A stretch of 64,000 nucleotides of DNA from Bacteroidota bacterium (lineage in GTDB: Bacteria > Bacteroidota > Bacteroidia > Bacteroidales > JAGNHN01). The position numbers and the translations under genes are program-made. Positions 1 through 11,319 of this stretch are shown here, piece after piece. The notes under the pieces are model-generated. The model saw nothing but the letters and a program-made list of their open reading frames with translations. It made no database searches and was not told the DNA's origin. Every line of letters starts with the position of its first letter. Position 1 is the stretch's first letter. The stretch spans positions 62,001-126,000 of the forward strand of contig JAKLHK010000002.1 in the NCBI GenBank assembly GCA_022710185.1. Reading direction: 5' to 3'.

Positions 1-1649
1 TTTCCAACCTTTACCTTCAGCAGGTAGAGCCCGGGCCGCAGCGAGCTTCCATCCAGGCTGAGCGTGCTTTCGCCCTGGGGCATAGGGCGTGGCAGGGTCT
101 GGAGCACCCGGCTTCCCAGCAGGTCGAACAGCTCGAGGCCAACTTCCCCGGCCTGGTCAAGGTTTAACTGTACCCTGGCCTCCTGACGGAATGGATTGGG
201 CACAACTTCAACCAGAGGTGCGTTCAGTTCTTCCTCCATGCCCACGCCGATCACCTCGAACTCCCCGACTTCAGTACTGGCGAAATTGCTCCCGGCAATG
301 AAGTTCACCCCGTACTGGTCGGTAAGGCGGTAAAACCCAATGCCGCTGCTGCAACAGATTCCGTTACCCCCGGCATCGTTGATGGTGAAGGTATAACAGC
401 CCAGAGACGACAGGGTCATCGGAACGGTGGTCATGGTCTGGGCTTGTGAATAGGGTCCGCCGGAATAGACGATGGTACCGCTGGCATCCTTCAGGTTCCA
501 GGTGGTCTGGGCCGGGGCATTGTCGGTGCGCAGGGTCAGGGTAACCAGGTTGGTCGCGGTATGGGCCCCGTCGATCTCTTCCTGCAGGGTATCGTTGCCC
601 GCAAACTGATCGGCCTGGCCATTGGGCAGGCTGGGATATACCTCCAGGGTGTTGTTGGCCTGGACCGGGAAGGTGATGACCGGAAGGCTGACCGAGGCCT
701 CTGCGTAGAAGGGCAGGTTGCCCGTCCAGGCATAGGTGTGAAGGGTACCACCGTTCACGCGGTAGTTCAGGTTGAGGCTGGTGAGGGCAAAGGCCCCCAT
801 GTTCTTGATCTTCACCACCGGGGCGATTTCGCCGCTGCAGGAAGCCGTAGGCAGTCCACCAAGGGTAAGGGCGGCCACATCGTAATTGAAAAGGGGAGCC
901 GGAGGCAGGGGCGGGCTGTACTCGGCCTGGTGTACATACTTGGTAACCGGATCCTGAATGAAACCGACCACAGCGATTTCTTCCCAGTCATATACGTTGG
1001 CAAACTTCCAGAATGCGTTGATCACCACCGAATCTCCGGCAGCCCATGTGGAAGGCAGAGCAGTCCCTGCATTACTGGGCAGCATCTTCTTCATTACATT
1101 AAAAAAATCAGTCTCCCCGTTTGAACCCGGGGCGGTGGAAAAATGGATCTGCTCTTCCTCTACCACGATGTGGGCAATTGCACTACCTGAAAATCCCGCC
1201 GGGGCCTTGATGACCATGGTGATGAATACGGTATCGTGGGTAGCGGGAATACTATGGGAGATCTCGATCTGGAAAGGCGAGGCCACGGCATAGCGGGTGT
1301 TTACGGTATTGATGGTCCAGTTGGCCGGATGCCCCCCCCACCAGGCTCCGTCGAGCTGGGAATGGGGCACCCCGAAGCTGGGGGGGTAATAGTTTACCCT
1401 GGCCTGCACATCCACCGTATTGTGGTTGTACATCGGATCGCTGCCCGGCCACCATACCTGGTACTTGATCGGTACGATCTTGTCGGGATTGGCGTTCACT
1501 ACAGCCTGCATGGCCGGGTTGTAGGTAGCGCACGGGCCGCAGGAAGCCTGGGTGAAATGCTCGAGCAGCACCTTACGCTGCACCTGGGCCTGAAGCCCAC
1601 CGGCGAAAAGTACACTCAATGCAAAAAGGAGGGTAAAGGTTCTTTTCAT
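1..1649 (-). CDS. Secreted thioredoxin-like (Omp28-related) protein with T9SS sorting domain, C-terminus cut by window edge
   Basis: The gene starts at ATG 1649 on the minus strand and runs off the left edge, giving about 549 codons. Residues 1-21 form a signal peptide ending LQAQ. A CGPC motif at about residues 37-40, after VLLEHFTQASCGPCA, is a thioredoxin-type active site as in Bacteroidota Omp28-related outer-membrane proteins. The middle is beta-rich. The last visible 70 or so residues (VEVVPNPFRQEARVQL to LRPGLYLLKVK) are a T9SS type A sorting domain, lacking only the last few residues. This predicts export by Sec and then delivery to the surface by T9SS. The substrate is unknown. It diverges from the T9SS cargo gene at 1883. 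Confidence 0.85.
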   Translation of the reverse strand, partial: MKRTFTLLFALSVLFAGGLQAQVQRKVLLEHFTQASCGPCATYNPAMQAVVNANPDKIVPIKYQVWWPGSDPMYNHNTVDVQARVNYYPPSFGVPHSQLDGAWWGGHPANWTINTVNTRYAVASPFQIEISHSIPATHDTVFITMVIKAPAGFSGSAIAHIVVEEEQIHFSTAPGSNGETDFFNVMKKMLPSNAGTALPSTWAAGDSVVINAFWKFANVYDWEEIAVVGFIQDPVTKYVHQAEYSPPLPPAPLFNYDVAALTLGGLPTASCSGEIAPVVKIKNMGAFALTSLNLNYRVNGGTLHTYAWTGNLPFYAEASVSLPVITFPVQANNTLEVYPSLPNGQADQFAGNDTLQEEIDGAHTATNLVTLTLRTDNAPAQTTWNLKDASGTIVYSGGPYSQAQTMTTVPMTLSSLGCYTFTINDAGGNGICCSSGIGFYRLTDQYGVNFIAGSNFASTEVGEFEVIGVGMEEELNAPLVEVVPNPFRQEARVQLNLDQAGEVGLELFDLLGSRVLQTLPRPMPQGESTLSLDGSSLRPGLYLLKVKVG

Positions 1650-1827
1650 AGGATGATAAATCTTGATAACTGAATATGTTAACATGGAGAACCCCCAAAG
1701 ATAAACATTTCCCCTTCCGCAAATCCAGAGAGAAATTGCAGTCGGTGTCTCCTGCACCGTCGTGGGGCACAGTTCCCCGGCTCACGTTAAAAGTGGTTAA
1801 AAACGTGGGTTCAGCCCGGAATATGTA

Positions 1828-1835
1828 TATTTTTG
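1828..1835 (+). promoter_or_regulatory. Candidate -7 promoter element TATTTTTG
   Basis: TATTTTTG fits the Bacteroidota -7 consensus TAnnTTTG and lies 47 bp before the start at 1883. No good -33 TTTG is visible at the expected distance, so this is a half-supported promoter. Confidence 0.45.
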
Positions 1836-1882
1836 CAGATGAAATGGTGTAGAAGGATTCTCCACTGTTAACAGATACGACG

Positions 1883-2617
1883 ATGAAAAAGCTCATACTC
1901 CTTACCCTGGCCATGGCAGGTCTCGGACTCGCGCAGGGACAGTCTCTGCAGCTCTTCCGTGCCGACGGGGCCACCATCACCAACAATACCGTGGTCGTGC
2001 TGGCTGAAGAACCCGGTCATACCGAAATACTCTCCTACTTCGATGTAAAAAACAATTCGGGGGCCAACCTGAATGTATTATGCAAGAAGACGGAGTTCAA
2101 CCTGATTACCGGCTCAACCAACTCTTTCTGCTGGACCCAGTGCTATCCGCCTTTCACCTATGTTTCCCCCACACCCATTACCATCAACGCCGGGCAGGCC
2201 GACACCATCAGCTTTGTAGGCGAATACTACTCCAACGGGAACACAGGCACCAGCCGGATTTCCTATACCTTCTTCGACCAGGCGAATGCCAACGACTCCA
2301 TCCGGGTCATTGTGGACTATGCCTACAACGTTACCGCTCTGCCTGAGCCGGGCAGCCTGGCCTCCATGGGGCTTTCCTCCGCCTATCCCAACCCGGCCAG
2401 CGCCCAGACCAGCTTTAATTATGACCTGCCCACCTTCCGCAGCGCACGCCTTAGCATCATGAACCTGCTGGGCTCCGAGTTGAGGCGTATCCCCATCGAG
2501 AACCGCAAGGGCCGCCTCAACATCGACCTGCGCGACCTTACCGAAGGCGTGTATTTCTACACCCTCTATCTCGACGGACAGGCCTCCGCAACCCACAAAC
2601 TCGTGATCAAGCGCTGA
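1883..2617 (+). CDS. Secreted protein with T9SS type A sorting domain
   Basis: The product has 244 residues with a signal peptide at about 1-19 (MKKLILLTLAMAGLGLAQGQ). Residues about 20-150 form one beta-rich domain with no family I can name. It contains four cysteines (LNVLCKKTEF, NSFCWTQCYPP), so a disulphide is possible. Residues about 165-244 (SSAYPNPASAQTSFNYDLP to YFYTLYLDGQ..THKLVIKR) are a typical T9SS type A C-terminal domain. It is probably exported and anchored at the surface or released. A strong hairpin terminator follows directly, so it appears monocistronic. Confidence 0.85.
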   Translation: MKKLILLTLAMAGLGLAQGQSLQLFRADGATITNNTVVVLAEEPGHTEILSYFDVKNNSGANLNVLCKKTEFNLITGSTNSFCWTQCYPPFTYVSPTPITINAGQADTISFVGEYYSNGNTGTSRISYTFFDQANANDSIRVIVDYAYNVTALPEPGSLASMGLSSAYPNPASAQTSFNYDLPTFRSARLSIMNLLGSELRRIPIENRKGRLNIDLRDLTEGVYFYTLYLDGQASATHKLVIKR

Positions 2618-2639
2618 AGCGCAAGAATATAAAAAATGA

Positions 2640-2675
2640 AAGGACGGCCCCATTCATGAGGCCGTCCTTCTTTTT
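2640..2675. terminator. Bidirectional intrinsic terminator
   Basis: AGGACGGCC and GGCCGTCCT pair around a short loop. A T-run follows on the plus strand, and the matching T-run (from AAAAAATGAAAGG) follows on the minus strand. It can end both the gene at 1883 and katG, which converge here. Confidence 0.88.
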
Positions 2676-2689
2676 CAGGCACCCAAGGC

Positions 2690-4957
<2,268 letters not shown>

Positions 4958-4970
4958 TTATTAAAGAGCT

Positions 4971-4984
4971 ATTATACGAATAAT
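4971..4984. promoter_or_regulatory. Candidate operator palindrome upstream of katG
   Basis: ATTAT-ACGA-ATAAT is a perfect 5-bp inverted repeat, 32 bp from the katG start. AT-rich palindromes here resemble Fur/PerR-type boxes, but the match is loose and no regulator gene lies nearby. Confidence 0.3.
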
Positions 4985-4988
4985 GTTC

Positions 4989-5011
4989 ACGCCTTCCAAG
5001 AAGGGAGGCGT
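4989..5011. other. Hairpin between metK and katG
   Basis: ACGCCTTCC and GGGAGGCGT pair (one G-T) around AAGAA. On the minus strand the T-tract lies before the stem, not after it, so this is not a standard intrinsic terminator for metK. It could slow RNA polymerase or protect the metK 3' end. Confidence 0.4.
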
Positions 5012-5039
5012 AAAAAAAACACTTAACGTGGTTGCTGGA

Positions 5040-6383
5040 CTACAAGCCGAAGATCTCCCTGAATCGGGGGACATAATCGTCCTTCTCCCAGGGGAAGAGT
5101 TCCACCATTTTATAGAACCTTTCCTTACCATCTTCCTGGCGGACACTCACACCCTCACCATTATAATATACCGGGGTTTCCACCGTCTTCACGTCGCGTC
5201 CGAAATGGCCATAACTGGCGGTTGGCAGGAAAATGGGGTCGGTCAGACGGAACCTGCGCGTGATGGCGGCTGGACGCAGGTCATATTCCCCATGGAGCTT
5301 TTCGGCAATCTGAGGATCGCTAAGCAGGTTCCCCCGGACATCTTTGACTCTGGCGGTGCCATGGGTATTGATGTTGACGCTCACGGGTTCAGCAAGGCCG
5401 ATGGCATAGGCTACCTGCACGGTAATGCGGGAGGCAACCCCTGCGGCCACCAGGTTACGCGCCAGGTGGCGGGCGGCGTAGGCCGCAGAGCGGTCCACTT
5501 TGGAAGCATCCTTGCCCGAGAATGCCCCGCCCCCATGGGGGCTGCTGCCGCCATAGGTGTCCACTATGATCTTGCGTCCCGTGAGCCCGGTATCCCCATG
5601 AGGTCCTCCGATGACAAACTTACCCGTGGGGTTCACATGCAGGGTGTATGGATGCGCGAACAGGCCCTTTTCTTCTTCCGTATGCAGGGTTTTAATAACC
5701 CGGGGGATCAGGATATGCTGTACATCATGATGTATCTGCTGCTGCATGGCACGGTCAGCCTCGGCCTGTGCAACGGGATCTCCCTTGCGTTCCGGCAGCA
5801 GCCATTCGTCGTGTTGTGTCGAAACCACGATGGTATCAATCCGCAGGGCCTTATGGTCATCATCATAAAGGACGGTGACCTGGGACTTGGCGTCGGGCCT
5901 CAGGTATTTCATCTCCCTTCCTTCATTCCGGATCCCGGCCAGTTCCTGCACCAGCCGATGGGACAGCTCAATGGGCAGGGGCATGTAATTGTACATCTCG
6001 TCCGAGGCATATCCGAACATCATGCCCTGGTCGCCGGCACCCTGTTGCTCCTCGTCGGCACGATCCACCCCACGGTTGATATCGGGTGACTGCTCGTGTA
6101 TGCTGGTGAGTACCCCGCAGGATTTGTGGTCAAACTGCAGCTCGGCGCGGTCGTATCCGATCTGCTCGATGGTGCGGCGCACCACCTCCTGAATATCAAC
6201 GAAACCTTCGGTCTTCACTTCTCCGGAGCAAACGACCAGACCCGTGGTGACCAGGGTCTCGCAGGCCACCCGGGAGCGGGGGTCGTGGCGAAGGAATTCA
6301 TCGAGCAAAGCATCTGAAATCTGATCGGCCACCTTGTCTGGATGACCCTGTGAAACCGATTCCGAAGTAAAGAGGTAAGGCAT
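5040..6383 (-). CDS. metK: S-adenosylmethionine synthetase MetK
   Basis: The enzyme makes S-adenosylmethionine from methionine and ATP in the cytoplasm. The start at 6383 ([17 protein letters not shown]) gives 447 residues and matches the conserved N-terminus. An in-frame ATG 51 bp further upstream would add residues unlike the family. Visible motifs are GHPDK near the N-terminus, [12 protein letters not shown] (methionine/ATP loop, about residue 130) and [19 protein letters not shown] (about residue 270). It is longer than the E. coli enzyme (384 residues) because of an insert around residues 180-250, with [19 protein letters not shown]. It lies 85 bp upstream of katG on the same strand, probably as a separate transcript. 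Confidence 0.97.
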   Translation of the reverse strand: MPYLFTSESVSQGHPDKVADQISDALLDEFLRHDPRSRVACETLVTTGLVVCSGEVKTEGFVDIQEVVRRTIEQIGYDRAELQFDHKSCGVLTSIHEQSPDINRGVDRADEEQQGAGDQGMMFGYASDEMYNYMPLPIELSHRLVQELAGIRNEGREMKYLRPDAKSQVTVLYDDDHKALRIDTIVVSTQHDEWLLPERKGDPVAQAEADRAMQQQIHHDVQHILIPRVIKTLHTEEEKGLFAHPYTLHVNPTGKFVIGGPHGDTGLTGRKIIVDTYGGSSPHGGGAFSGKDASKVDRSAAYAARHLARNLVAAGVASRITVQVAYAIGLAEPVSVNINTHGTARVKDVRGNLLSDPQIAEKLHGEYDLRPAAITRRFRLTDPIFLPTASYGHFGRDVKTVETPVYYNGEGVSVRQEDGKERFYKMVELFPWEKDDYVPRFREIFGL

Positions 6384-6468
6384 AATCTGAACAGATAGGG
6401 CATGCCCGGGGGCATGCAGATTAACAGCGTGCAAAGGTAAGCATTCCGTGAAAAGGCCGGTTCCGTGA

Positions 6469-7386
6469 TCAGCTCCCGCGGGTGAGGGTGTGGAAGATCT
6501 CTTCGAGCCCTTGTTCCACCCGGGTCATGGATAGCACCTTGACCCCCTGCTGCACGGCCAGGCTGAACACCTCGCCCCGGATGTCGCGCCCTGCTTCGGC
6601 CTGCAATTCGGCCTTGTTACCGGGCAGGGTCCTCACCTGGTGCACCCCTGGAATAGCCTGAAGCAAGGCCGGATCAGGAAGCACACTGAACTCCACTTCG
6701 ATCACCTCCTTGCCACTGAGCATGCCGGTCAGGCGTTCGGTTCGGTCATCGGCCACGATGCGCCCCTTGTCGATAATCACCACGCGCTCGCATATCGCTT
6801 CTACTTCCTGCATGATATGGGTAGAAAGCAGCACTGTGCGTTCGCGTCCGGTTTCAAGGATGAGCTGACGGATCTCGGCCAGCTGGTTGGGATCCAGGCC
6901 CGAGGTTGGTTCATCCAGGATAAGCACCTGGGGGTTGTGGATGAGGGCCTGGGCCAGTCCCACACGCTGACGGTAGCCTTTGGAGAGGGCCCCGATGCGT
7001 TTGTGCTGCTCGCGTTCCAGGCCGGTAAGGCCGATCATCTCCCCTACCCGTTCCTCCGGGCGGTCCAGACGGTGGATCCCCGCTATGAACTGAAGGTACT
7101 CACGCACATACATGTCCACATAAAGCGGGTTGTTCTCCGGAAGATAGCCTACCCTGCGCCTTACCTCCAGGGCCTGGGTGAAGATGTCGAATCCCAGTAC
7201 CTTCACCGTTCCCTGGGTAGGGGGAATGAAACAGGTGAGGATCTTCATCAAGGTGGACTTGCCGGCCCCATTGGGTCCGAGCAGCCCCACCACACCACCG
7301 GGCGAAATATCCAGCGACACCTGGTCGAGGGCCCGCTGGGTGCCATACGTCTTGGTAACTTCCCTGACTTCAATGGAATGCTGCAT
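6469..7386 (-). CDS. gldA: ABC transporter ATPase, GldA-like
   Basis: The 305-residue ATP-binding subunit has Walker [10 protein letters not shown] at about 37-45, the Q-loop region with [19 protein letters not shown] at about 85-103, signature [14 protein letters not shown] at about 135, Walker [14 protein letters not shown] at about 155, and a switch His in [11 protein letters not shown]. The [16 protein letters not shown] segment is characteristic of GldA, the gliding-motility-associated ATPase of Bacteroidota. The C-terminal 80 residues are the usual extension of this class. The partner permeases GldF and GldG are not in the window, so a role in gliding is by similarity only. The next gene upstream encodes an unrelated membrane protein. 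Confidence 0.85.
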   Translation of the reverse strand: MQHSIEVREVTKTYGTQRALDQVSLDISPGGVVGLLGPNGAGKSTLMKILTCFIPPTQGTVKVLGFDIFTQALEVRRRVGYLPENNPLYVDMYVREYLQFIAGIHRLDRPEERVGEMIGLTGLEREQHKRIGALSKGYRQRVGLAQALIHNPQVLILDEPTSGLDPNQLAEIRQLILETGRERTVLLSTHIMQEVEAICERVVIIDKGRIVADDRTERLTGMLSGKEVIEVEFSVLPDPALLQAIPGVHQVRTLPGNKAELQAEAGRDIRGEVFSLAVQQGVKVLSMTRVEQGLEEIFHTLTRGS

Positions 7387-7444
7387 GCTTATACTTCGGG
7401 TGATACAGGCCCTGCGGCAAAGGTATGAAATTCCGCAAGGGTGA

Positions 7445-8152
7445 TCAGCGGCGGTAGACCTTCAAGGTGGCCAGGATGAAGAGGGTCTCTCCCGCAAGAA
7501 AGGGGATCCAGGGGAATCCCACGGGGATGAAGGCCAGGGCATGGGGGGAAAAGACCACATCGTGGGACATGCTCAGGAGGCGTTCGACGGGGAAAACCTC
7601 CAGCATATGGGCCGTCCATGGCCAAAGATAGGTCGCGATGGAAATCAGGCTGCCCAAAATATTGCAGGCCCAGAAGGCCCTGGCGCCCTGCCGGGGCAAG
7701 GCAGCCCGGAGTAGTCCGGCGCCCATGGCGATCATGGTGAGGGAATGTATGACCGGGGCGAGCACCGGGCCGGTCCAGGGTGCCGGGATGAGAAAGAGCA
7801 GATCCCAGGTGAGCAGGGAAGCGGGCCAGGACAGCAGCAGCCACAGGAAGAAATAATACCCCAGGTCCCAGAGGGCGAAAGCGAGCAGAAAGGCCCCCAG
7901 GCGGGCGGTCCAGCTGCGGGCGAACATCCAGGCGGCCCCCAGGAGCATAACCAGGGTGGCAAGTTCGCGCCACAGCTCGCTCAGCAGGAGGTTCGCTGGG
8001 AAAGGCCGGAGCGGGAAAGCAAACCCGTCAGGATAGGTGATGTGGCGGAGGTAGACCACCACAGCAGCTTCCAGCATGGCCATGGCCAGGGCGAAGAGGA
8101 TGAGGGCCGGGAGGGGGCCCGGGGGAGCTGACTTGCGTTTGCGGGTAGTCAT
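7445..8152 (-). CDS. Polytopic membrane protein of unknown function
   Basis: The product has 235 residues from ATG 8152; an in-frame TTG lies 15 bp further out. About six hydrophobic segments are visible: ALILFALAMAMLEAAVVVYL, LATLVMLLGAAWMFA, LGAFLLAFALWDLGYYFFLWLL, VLAPVIHSLTMIAMGAGLL, ACNILGSLISIATYLW and a C-terminal FLAGETLFILATLKVY. The N-terminus is basic (MTTRKRKS), consistent with a cytoplasmic start. I do not recognise the family. It precedes gldA by 58 bp on the same strand and may be cotranscribed, but it does not look like a standard ABC permease. Confidence 0.75.
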   Translation of the reverse strand: MTTRKRKSAPPGPLPALILFALAMAMLEAAVVVYLRHITYPDGFAFPLRPFPANLLLSELWRELATLVMLLGAAWMFARSWTARLGAFLLAFALWDLGYYFFLWLLLSWPASLLTWDLLFLIPAPWTGPVLAPVIHSLTMIAMGAGLLRAALPRQGARAFWACNILGSLISIATYLWPWTAHMLEVFPVERLLSMSHDVVFSPHALAFIPVGFPWIPFLAGETLFILATLKVYRR

Positions 8153-8228
8153 CGCAGGATGTATCAACAGTAAAGGGTCGGCAGTGCCGTCCGTCCCTGT
8201 GAAGGTAAGAACTTTAATCGCTTACAAA

Positions 8229-8260
8229 TTTGTCTTAATGAAAATTATGTTCTACTTTTG
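8229..8260 (+). promoter_or_regulatory. Bacteroidota promoter of the ribosomal protein operon
   Basis: TTTG at 8229-8232 and TACTTTTG at 8253-8260 are separated by 20 bp, an excellent fit to TTTG-N(17-23)-TAnnTTTG. Transcription should start near 8266, leaving a leader of about 35 nt before rplM. Confidence 0.8.
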
Positions 8261-8302
8261 CAGCCCATTTTGGGAAAGAAGACCGACAGAAACCGTCAAT
8301 AC

Positions 8303-8764
8303 ATGGATACCCTAAGTTACAAGACCCGCTCGATCAGCGTAGAAGCTGCCAGGGAGCAGAAGGAGTGGATCCTGGTGGATGCCGAAAACCAGGTACTGGG
8401 CCGCATGGCCAGCAAGGTGGCCACCATACTCCGCGGGAAGCACAAGACCAGCTACACGCCCCATATTGATTGCGGGGACAATGTGATCATCATCAACGCC
8501 GACAAGGTAGTACTGACCGGCAACAAGATGGCGGACAAGGAATACGTCCGTTACACCGGATATCCGGGCGGACAGCGCGTGACCACGGCCGAGGAGATGC
8601 TGCGCAAGCATCCGGAGCGCCTGGTGGAAAAGGCCGTCAAGGGCATGCTGCCCCGCAACCGCCTGGGCCGCCAGATGTACCGCAACCTGCGCGTGTTCGT
8701 CGGACCGGAACACAGCCACGAGGCCCAACAGCCCCGGAAAATCGATTTGAGCACCATTAAGTAA
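8303..8764 (+). CDS. rplM: 50S ribosomal protein L13
   Basis: L13 is an early-assembly protein of the large subunit. The start at 8303 (MDTLSYKTRSISV) gives 153 residues, the family length. An earlier in-frame start at 8258 would lie inside the promoter and is rejected. Conserved segments are WILVDAENQVLGRMASKVA, YTPHIDCGDNVIIINA, and a C-terminal MLPRNRLGRQMYRNLRVF. It is followed after 18 bp by rpsI, the universal L13-S9 pair. The short leader may hold an autoregulatory site, as reported for L13 in Bacteroidia, but I could not fold a convincing one by eye. Confidence 0.98.
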   Translation: MDTLSYKTRSISVEAAREQKEWILVDAENQVLGRMASKVATILRGKHKTSYTPHIDCGDNVIIINADKVVLTGNKMADKEYVRYTGYPGGQRVTTAEEMLRKHPERLVEKAVKGMLPRNRLGRQMYRNLRVFVGPEHSHEAQQPRKIDLSTIK

Positions 8765-8782
8765 GTAATCGCAGCATATCGC

Positions 8783-9169
8783 ATGGAAATCATCAACACC
8801 ATCGGAAGAAGGAAAACCGCCATCGCCCGTATCTACCTGAGCGACGGTAATGGTGAGGTGCGTATCAACGGACGTACCCTGGAAGATTACTTCCCTTCAC
8901 CCACGCTTCAGTATATTGTCAACCAGCCCTTCCAGCTTACCGAAAATGCCGGTAAGTACGACATCAAGGCCAACCTTGATGGGGGTGGGATTACCGGACA
9001 GGCCGAAGCCCTTCGCCTGGCCATTTCCAGGGCCCTGTGCAAGATCGACGAGACCTACAGGCCCACGCTCAAGGCCCAGGGCCTGCTGCGCCGCGACCCC
9101 CGTATGGTGGAGCGCAAGAAGCCCGGTCAGCCTGGTGCACGCAAGAAGTTCCAGTTCAGCAAACGTTAA
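8783..9169 (+). CDS. rpsI: 30S ribosomal protein S9
   Basis: The 128 residues are the normal length. The N-terminus has INTIGRRKTAIARIYL. The middle has GGGITGQAEALRLAISRAL. The C-terminal tail, RRDPRMVERKKPGQPGARKK followed by FQFSKR, is the basic extension that reaches the P-site tRNA in the small subunit. It is cotranscribed with rplM upstream and probably with rpsB 88 bp downstream. Confidence 0.98.
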   Translation: MEIINTIGRRKTAIARIYLSDGNGEVRINGRTLEDYFPSPTLQYIVNQPFQLTENAGKYDIKANLDGGGITGQAEALRLAISRALCKIDETYRPTLKAQGLLRRDPRMVERKKPGQPGARKKFQFSKR

Positions 9170-9175
9170 TATCTG

Positions 9176-9225
9176 GTTTAGTATCTAAACTGCGCAGACC
9201 GTCGCCCTCCGCGGCGCTACTGTGC
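9176..9225 (+). ncRNA. Structured leader between rpsI and rpsB
   Basis: Two stems are visible. GTTTAG (9176-9181) pairs perfectly with CTAAAC (9185-9190). GCGCAG (9192-9197) pairs with CTGTGC (9220-9225, one G-U), enclosing CGCC (9203-9206) with GGCG (9213-9216). A structured region before rpsB fits a ribosomal-protein leader where S2 could repress rpsB-tsf. I cannot match it to a known Rfam family by eye. Confidence 0.45.
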
Positions 9226-9257
9226 GGTTGCTCGATCAGAAGGTAAACCATACCATC

Positions 9258-10145
9258 ATGCCCAAAACAACATTCGACGAATTACTGGATGCAGGTGTAC
9301 ACTTTGGTCACCTGAAACGCAAGTGGAACCCCAACATGGCGCCCTACATTTTCATGGAGCGCAACGGAATCCACATCATCGACCTTCACAAGACCATCGC
9401 CAAGATTGACGAGGCTTCCTCGGCCATGCGGCAAATCGCCCGCTCGGGCCGTAAGATCCTCTTCGTGGCTACCAAGAAACAGGCCAAGGAGATCGTATCC
9501 GAACACGTAAAAAAGGTCGGAATGCCTTACGTTACCGAGCGCTGGCCGGGAGGGATGCTCACCAACTTCGCCACCATCCGCAAGGCCGTGCGTAAGATGA
9601 CCTCCATCGATAAGCTCATGGCCAGCCCCGGTTGGACCAATATGTCGAAGCGCGAACGCCTTCAGATCAGCCGTGAACGGGCCAAGCTCGACAAGACCCT
9701 CGGCAGCATTGCCGACCTCGGCAAACTGCCCGCCGCCCTCTTCATCGTGGATACCATGAAGGAGCATATCGCGGTGCACGAGGCCCGCAAACTCAATATC
9801 CCCACCTTCGCCATCGTGGACACGAACGTGGACCCCAACCTCATCGACTTCCCCATCCCCGCCAACGACGACGCCTCCAAGTCCATCGAACTCATCGTTC
9901 GCCTGATGTGCCAGAGCATCGAAGAAGGACTGGCCGAACGCAAGGTGGAGAAAGATCGCCAAAAGGACGAAGAAGACGAGGATGAAGACGGTGAGGTCGA
10001 AATGACCGAGGGTGGCCAGGTACGCCGCTCTGCCGCAGAAGAGGAAGAGGAGAAGGAAGAAGGATCAGGCCGCAAAAAACGCCCCACCCTGCGCAAGCGC
10101 ATTGAGCCGGGCAAGAAGCCGGAAGCCCCCCGCTTCGACGACTGA
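9258..10145 (+). CDS. rpsB: 30S ribosomal protein S2 with charged C-terminal extension
   Basis: The start at 9258 (MPKTTFDELLDAGVHFGHL) is the conserved one and gives 295 residues. Core motifs are VHFGHLKRKWNPNMAPYIF, RKILFVATKKQAKEIV, ERWPGGMLTNF and NIPTFAIVDTNVDPNLIDF. The core ends near residue 235. The last 60 residues are extreme in charge: an acidic run (DEEDEDEDGE, then EEEEEKEE) followed by a basic tail (GRKKRPTLRKR). Such tails are seen on some Bacteroidota S2 proteins, but this one is long. It forms a unit with tsf 48 bp downstream. Confidence 0.98.
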   Translation: MPKTTFDELLDAGVHFGHLKRKWNPNMAPYIFMERNGIHIIDLHKTIAKIDEASSAMRQIARSGRKILFVATKKQAKEIVSEHVKKVGMPYVTERWPGGMLTNFATIRKAVRKMTSIDKLMASPGWTNMSKRERLQISRERAKLDKTLGSIADLGKLPAALFIVDTMKEHIAVHEARKLNIPTFAIVDTNVDPNLIDFPIPANDDASKSIELIVRLMCQSIEEGLAERKVEKDRQKDEEDEDEDGEVEMTEGGQVRRSAAEEEEEKEEGSGRKKRPTLRKRIEPGKKPEAPRFDD

Positions 10146-10193
10146 TCCCTGAACAATTCAACAGCGTATTCATTTCTTTTAACGATACAGAGA

Positions 10194-11018
10194 ATGACAC
10201 AGATCAGCGCAGCTGAAGTCAACAAGCTGAGAAAAATGACCGGCGCCGGGATGATGGACTGCAAAGCCGCCCTCATCGAAAGCGAAGGGGATTTCGAAAA
10301 AGCCATCGATTACCTCCGCAAGAAGGGCCAGAAGGTGGCCGCCAAACGCGCCGACCGCGACGCCAACGAAGGCATCGTGATCAGCAAAACCACCGACGAC
10401 AAGACCTTCGGGGTGGTGGTCATGGTCAATTGTGAGACCGATTTCGTTGCCAAGAACGAAGAGTTCAAGGCCTTCGCCCAGGATGTGGCAAACGCCGCCC
10501 TGCGCCACCGCTGCAAGAACACCGAAGAACTGCTGGCCGCCGACCTCAACGGGCGTAGCGTGCAGGACAATATGACCGACCTCACCGGAAAGACAGGGGA
10601 GCGCACCGGCGTGGAGATGGAAAGCATCGAAGCCGGTATTGTAGCCGCATACAACCACCAGGGCAACCGTCTGGCTACCCTGTTGGGCCTGAGCAAGGAC
10701 GGTCATGGGGAACTCGCCCACGAACTGGCCATGCAGGTAGCCGCCATGAGCCCCATCGCTGTAGATAAGGACGATGTGCCCCAGGAAGTGCGCGAACGCG
10801 AACTCGAGATCGGCCGCGAGCAGGCCCGCCAGGAAGGCAAGCCCGAGAACATGCTCGACAAAATAGCCGAAGGCAAGCTCAACCGCTTCTACAAGGACAG
10901 CACCCTGATGAACCAGGACTTCATCCGCGACAGCAAGCTGACCGTGGGCCAGTATGTAACACAACACGACAAAGACCTCAAGGTCATCGGCTTCCGCCGC
11001 CTGATGCTTGGAGAATAA
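10194..11018 (+). CDS. tsf: Translation elongation factor Ts
   Basis: EF-Ts exchanges GDP for GTP on EF-Tu. The 274 residues start with a UBA-like domain (AAEVNKLRKMTGAGMMDCKA) containing the conserved TGAGMMDCK loop. The core follows with VVVMVNCETDFVAKNEEFK, the TDFVA motif that contacts EF-Tu. The C-terminus ends QYVTQHDKDLKVIGFRRLML. It is the last gene of the rplM-rpsI-rpsB-tsf operon, which closes with a strong terminator 22 bp later. Confidence 0.98.
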   Translation: MTQISAAEVNKLRKMTGAGMMDCKAALIESEGDFEKAIDYLRKKGQKVAAKRADRDANEGIVISKTTDDKTFGVVVMVNCETDFVAKNEEFKAFAQDVANAALRHRCKNTEELLAADLNGRSVQDNMTDLTGKTGERTGVEMESIEAGIVAAYNHQGNRLATLLGLSKDGHGELAHELAMQVAAMSPIAVDKDDVPQEVRERELEIGREQARQEGKPENMLDKIAEGKLNRFYKDSTLMNQDFIRDSKLTVGQYVTQHDKDLKVIGFRRLMLGE

Positions 11019-11040
11019 TCTCCGGCATACAACATATTGA

Positions 11041-11126
<86 letters not shown>

Positions 11127-11214
11127 AATAATGGAATCTGGGAAGTATTATTGGAAGCACTGGTGTACGGGTGAACAGGGCGATCTGTCCTCCAAACGCT
11201 TCCGTACATTCCTG

Positions 11215-11234
11215 CTCACACTCGCACCCGCACC
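11215..11234. repeat. CACTCGCACCCGCAC-type degenerate repeat
   Basis: CTCACACTCGCACCCGCACC shares its vocabulary with elements at 12677-12790 and, inverted, at 29052-29095. The rest of the gap 11127-11319 shows only a weak -7-like TATCTTTA near 11279 before pyrH. Confidence 0.55.
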
Positions 11235-11319
11235 AACAGTGTAGCTACCCGGCGAAGTCCATACGCTCAGAAACTTCCCTATCTTTAGCCTTTCGAAAAC
11301 GCGGAAAGACCCCCATCCC

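Noticed and set aside
4989..5011. Intrinsic terminator of metK
   Set aside because: The stem is good, but the T-tract precedes it on the metK strand, so it does not meet the definition.
7389..7973. 194-residue minus-strand frame
   Set aside because: It overlaps the membrane protein gene in another frame, with Pro/Arg/Gly-rich shadow composition.
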